NCBI GenBank assembly: GCA_025774865.1
Contig: JALGZO010000761.1
Location: forward strand, 1 to 7,904
DNA from: a bacterium
Lineage (GTDB): Bacteria; ARS69
Direction of reading: 5' to 3'
DNA: 7,904 nt
The translations under genes and the position numbers were made by a program. Of this stretch, positions 6,647-7,904 are shown piece by piece. The notes under the pieces were generated by a model, which was not told the DNA's origin, ran no database searches, and saw nothing but the letters and a program-made list of their open reading frames with translations. How positions within the stretch are numbered: position 1 is the stretch's first letter; each line of letters starts with the position of its first letter.

Positions 6647-7438
6647 CTATTCGATCTCGACCTCGGCCTCTTCGACGAGCACCGCGTAGCTGTAGCCCGC
6701 TCCGAAGTCCCGGTCGACCGCGACCACGCCGCGCACGATCACGAGATCGCCCACGGCCGACTCGCCGTTCGTGGTCACGGTGAGATCGTGGGTCCCCGCC
6801 TCGGGGTCGCCGCTGCCGTCCTGGATGTGCAGCCAGTTCCGCCCCAGGATGCCGGCGTTGTACTTCACGACCCGGCCCCGCACGACTACCTCGCTCGCGG
6901 CGAGCTCGCTGCGGCGAGCCCAGAGATCGGCCACTCGGTGGCCGCCCGCGGCCTTCTCGATGGAATCGAGGTCGAGGTCCGGGAGTGCTTTCCGCTCCTC
7001 GAATCCCGGAACGCCGGCGTGAGGATCGGCGCCGGGTTCGGAGCCGGTGGACGCGACGTGCGTCGGGCGCAACTCGCTGACGAAGTAGACGGCATCGAAC
7101 GTCCGACCGAGCGATTCGCTGTGGAATCCGTCCATCCGCATCTCGAGCCCGATTGCGATCTCGTCCCCGAGCGCGACCACGGTCTTCGGCCCGGCCGCCC
7201 ACACCTGCTCGCCGTCCCGCTCGAGCGCCACATAGGTGTAATTCCCAGCGTCCATCGTCTCGGTCACGTTGCCGACGAAACGTCCGGAGGGAACCTGCGA
7301 CTCGGGGGCTGCCTCGGCTTCGGACTGGGGGGCTGCCTCGGCCTCGGATCCGCCTCCCCGGGAGCAGGCGAGTGTCGACGGGAGTATCGCGATGAAGATC
7401 CATGAAAGGGCGGTCAGGCCGAGTCTCACGGGATGCAT
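6647..7438 (-). CDS. Putative lipoprotein with two OB-fold-like domains
   Basis: A 263-residue exported protein. Start ATG 7438 follows a purine-rich GAAGAG. This start gives a clean signal sequence: R5, a hydrophobic stretch at about 6-24, then C25 in STLAC, an acceptable though imperfect lipobox (Thr at -3). A low-complexity Ala/Glu/Pro linker (31-50) follows. Domain 1 (about 51-122) has GNVTETMDAGNYTYV, VWAAGP and GFHSESLGRTFDAVYF. Domain 2 (about 170-263) has VVKYNAGILGRNWLHIQDG, DLTVTTN and DFGAGYSYAVLVEEA. The second pattern matches conserved bacterial OB-fold-like proteins of unknown role; the first looks like a related repeat. Biochemical function is unknown. An earlier in-frame ATG at 7471 would add 11 residues and spoil the signal peptide. 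Confidence 0.8.
   Translation of the reverse strand: MHPVRLGLTALSWIFIAILPSTLACSRGGGSEAEAAPQSEAEAAPESQVPSGRFVGNVTETMDAGNYTYVALERDGEQVWAAGPKTVVALGDEIAIGLEMRMDGFHSESLGRTFDAVYFVSELRPTHVASTGSEPGADPHAGVPGFEERKALPDLDLDSIEKAAGGHRVADLWARRSELAASEVVVRGRVVKYNAGILGRNWLHIQDGSGDPEAGTHDLTVTTNGESAVGDLVIVRGVVAVDRDFGAGYSYAVLVEEAEVEIE
7304..7351 (-). repeat. 24-bp tandem duplication in the lipoprotein linker
   Basis: Two adjacent 24-base units (7304-7327 and 7328-7351) share 20 of their first 21 bases and encode two near-identical Ser-Glu-Ala-Glu-Ala-Ala-Pro-type octapeptides just after the lipid-attachment cysteine. Such units expand or contract by slippage and would change only the tether length. Confidence 0.75.
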
Positions 7439-7486
7439 GGTCTCTTCTTTCTGAGTTGGGGGCGAGAGCACTCTGGAAATCGTCTC

Positions 7487-7515
7487 AACCTACCCACGAC
7501 CTGAGCCCTTGTCCA
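7487..7515 (-). promoter_or_regulatory. Candidate lipoprotein promoter overlapped by a palindrome
   Basis: On the minus strand TGGACA (7515-7510, five of six) and TAGGTT (7492-7487, three of six) are 17 bases apart. Transcription would start near 7480 with a leader of about 42 bases. The -35 sits inside a perfect palindrome CCCTTG-TC-CAAGGG (7506-7519), a possible operator. The rest of 7520-7608 shows nothing recognisable and no terminator for the upstream gene. Confidence 0.35.
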
Positions 7516-7608
7516 AGGGAGTTCGACAGGTGGTGTGAGTTTCGACTTTGCTGACGACGCAGCTGGGCCCGTCGAAGAGCTCGTGAACGTCAAGACGGTG
7601 TAAGTCGC

Positions 7609-7904
7609 CTAGGGGGCGAGCAGGTCGATCGGGCGAAGGTCCAGGCGCTCGTACGACTCCACGCCTTCGGTGACCCGTATCATGGTGGCCGGGGGCGTGT
7701 CGTCGATCACGTTGTGGTGATCCGAGGCCGGCCACACGATCTCGATGGTGCGAATACGCGTGGCCGCCCCGAGGCCGATTTCCTGCCGGCCGGGTGAGCC
7801 GCCGAAGCTGCTGACGCTGCCGACGGCGCGGTGGATCTCGCGGACCTCTTCGCCCTCTTCGATGACGACCCGAACCCTCGCACCCACCGCGTCCCGGTTG
7901 CTCT
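7609..7904 (-). CDS. ASPIC/UnbV-domain protein, C-terminal part only
   Basis: The last 97 residues of a gene that enters from the right edge; its N-terminal part is outside the window. The visible part is an ASPIC/UnbV domain: SNRDAVGARVRV at the start, then IGLGAATRIRTIEIVWP, then TPPATMIRVTEG, where the family usually has an N-R-IGARV motif, F-GLG-A and a WPSG-like strand. In this family the domain normally follows several FG-GAP/VCBS propeller repeats in large secreted or surface proteins. A GTG at 7887 could be read as a start, but the frame and the family match continue upstream of it, so this is an internal valine. The final 17 residues go beyond the usual domain end. Confidence 0.82.
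   Translation of the reverse strand, partial: SNRDAVGARVRVVIEEGEEVREIHRAVGSVSSFGGSPGRQEIGLGAATRIRTIEIVWPASDHHNVIDDTPPATMIRVTEGVESYERLDLRPIDLLAP

Noticed and set aside
6450-7403. 317-codon minus-strand frame rich in arginine
   Set aside because: A shadow frame over the lipoprotein gene with no recognisable domain.
7603-7618. Short stem around the ASPIC/UnbV stop codon as a terminator
   Set aside because: Only about five pairs and no T-run on the minus strand, so it is not a credible rho-independent terminator.

Overview
The window is a GC-rich stretch of a bacterial chromosome with tightly packed genes on both strands. The mix includes a four-gene 2-oxoacid:acceptor oxidoreductase operon with a GltD-like flavoprotein subunit, a lipoprotein with two OB-fold-like repeats, and an ASPIC/UnbV-domain protein. 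This would suit an environmental lineage such as Acidobacteriota or one of its neighbours. That placement is inference from gene content; no marker gene settles it.

Left part (1-2012): the first bases look like the 5' end of a leftward gene (ATG at 16) that runs off the edge. Positions 17-299 form a divergent control region. It holds a strong leftward promoter with a perfect TTGACA, an AT-rich cluster of alternating AGCAAT/ATTGCT elements just downstream of that promoter's -10, a 14-bp palindrome and a probable rightward promoter. The rightward gene (300-2012) encodes a 570-residue protein with an N-terminal helix-turn-helix, a middle resembling a type 2 periplasmic-binding (ligand-sensing) fold, and a C-terminal four-cysteine zinc ribbon. 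It looks like a one-component regulator and is a natural candidate to act on the adjacent repeats.

Centre (2023-6332, minus strand): a translationally coupled operon in the order gamma subunit, GltD-like FAD/NAD(P) subunit fused to a 2x[4Fe-4S] ferredoxin, alpha subunit, beta subunit. The junctions overlap by 8, 4 and 4 bases. The gene set resembles the NAD(P)-linked oxidoreductases typified by phenylglyoxylate:acceptor oxidoreductase (PadEFGHI), but the beta subunit carries pyruvate-type motifs. The likely reaction is oxidation of pyruvate or a similar 2-oxoacid to acyl-CoA and CO2, with electrons passing through the iron-sulfur clusters and FAD to NAD(P)+, or the reverse. The alpha subunit appears to lack about 17 residues at the place where the family has its ESEHSA motif. 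That motif contains the glutamate thought to activate thiamine diphosphate, so the deletion is the most striking anomaly in the window.

Right part (6333-7904): a 58-codon cysteine-containing small gene on the plus strand (6468-6644) has its own promoter and ribosome-binding site. It converges, with a 2-base gap, on a minus-strand lipoprotein gene (6647-7438) carrying two OB-fold-like domains. Upstream of the lipoprotein lie a candidate promoter overlapped by a palindrome, and then the 3' end of an ASPIC/UnbV-domain gene that enters from the right edge. No tRNA, rRNA, CRISPR array, insertion sequence or convincing rho-independent terminator was seen.
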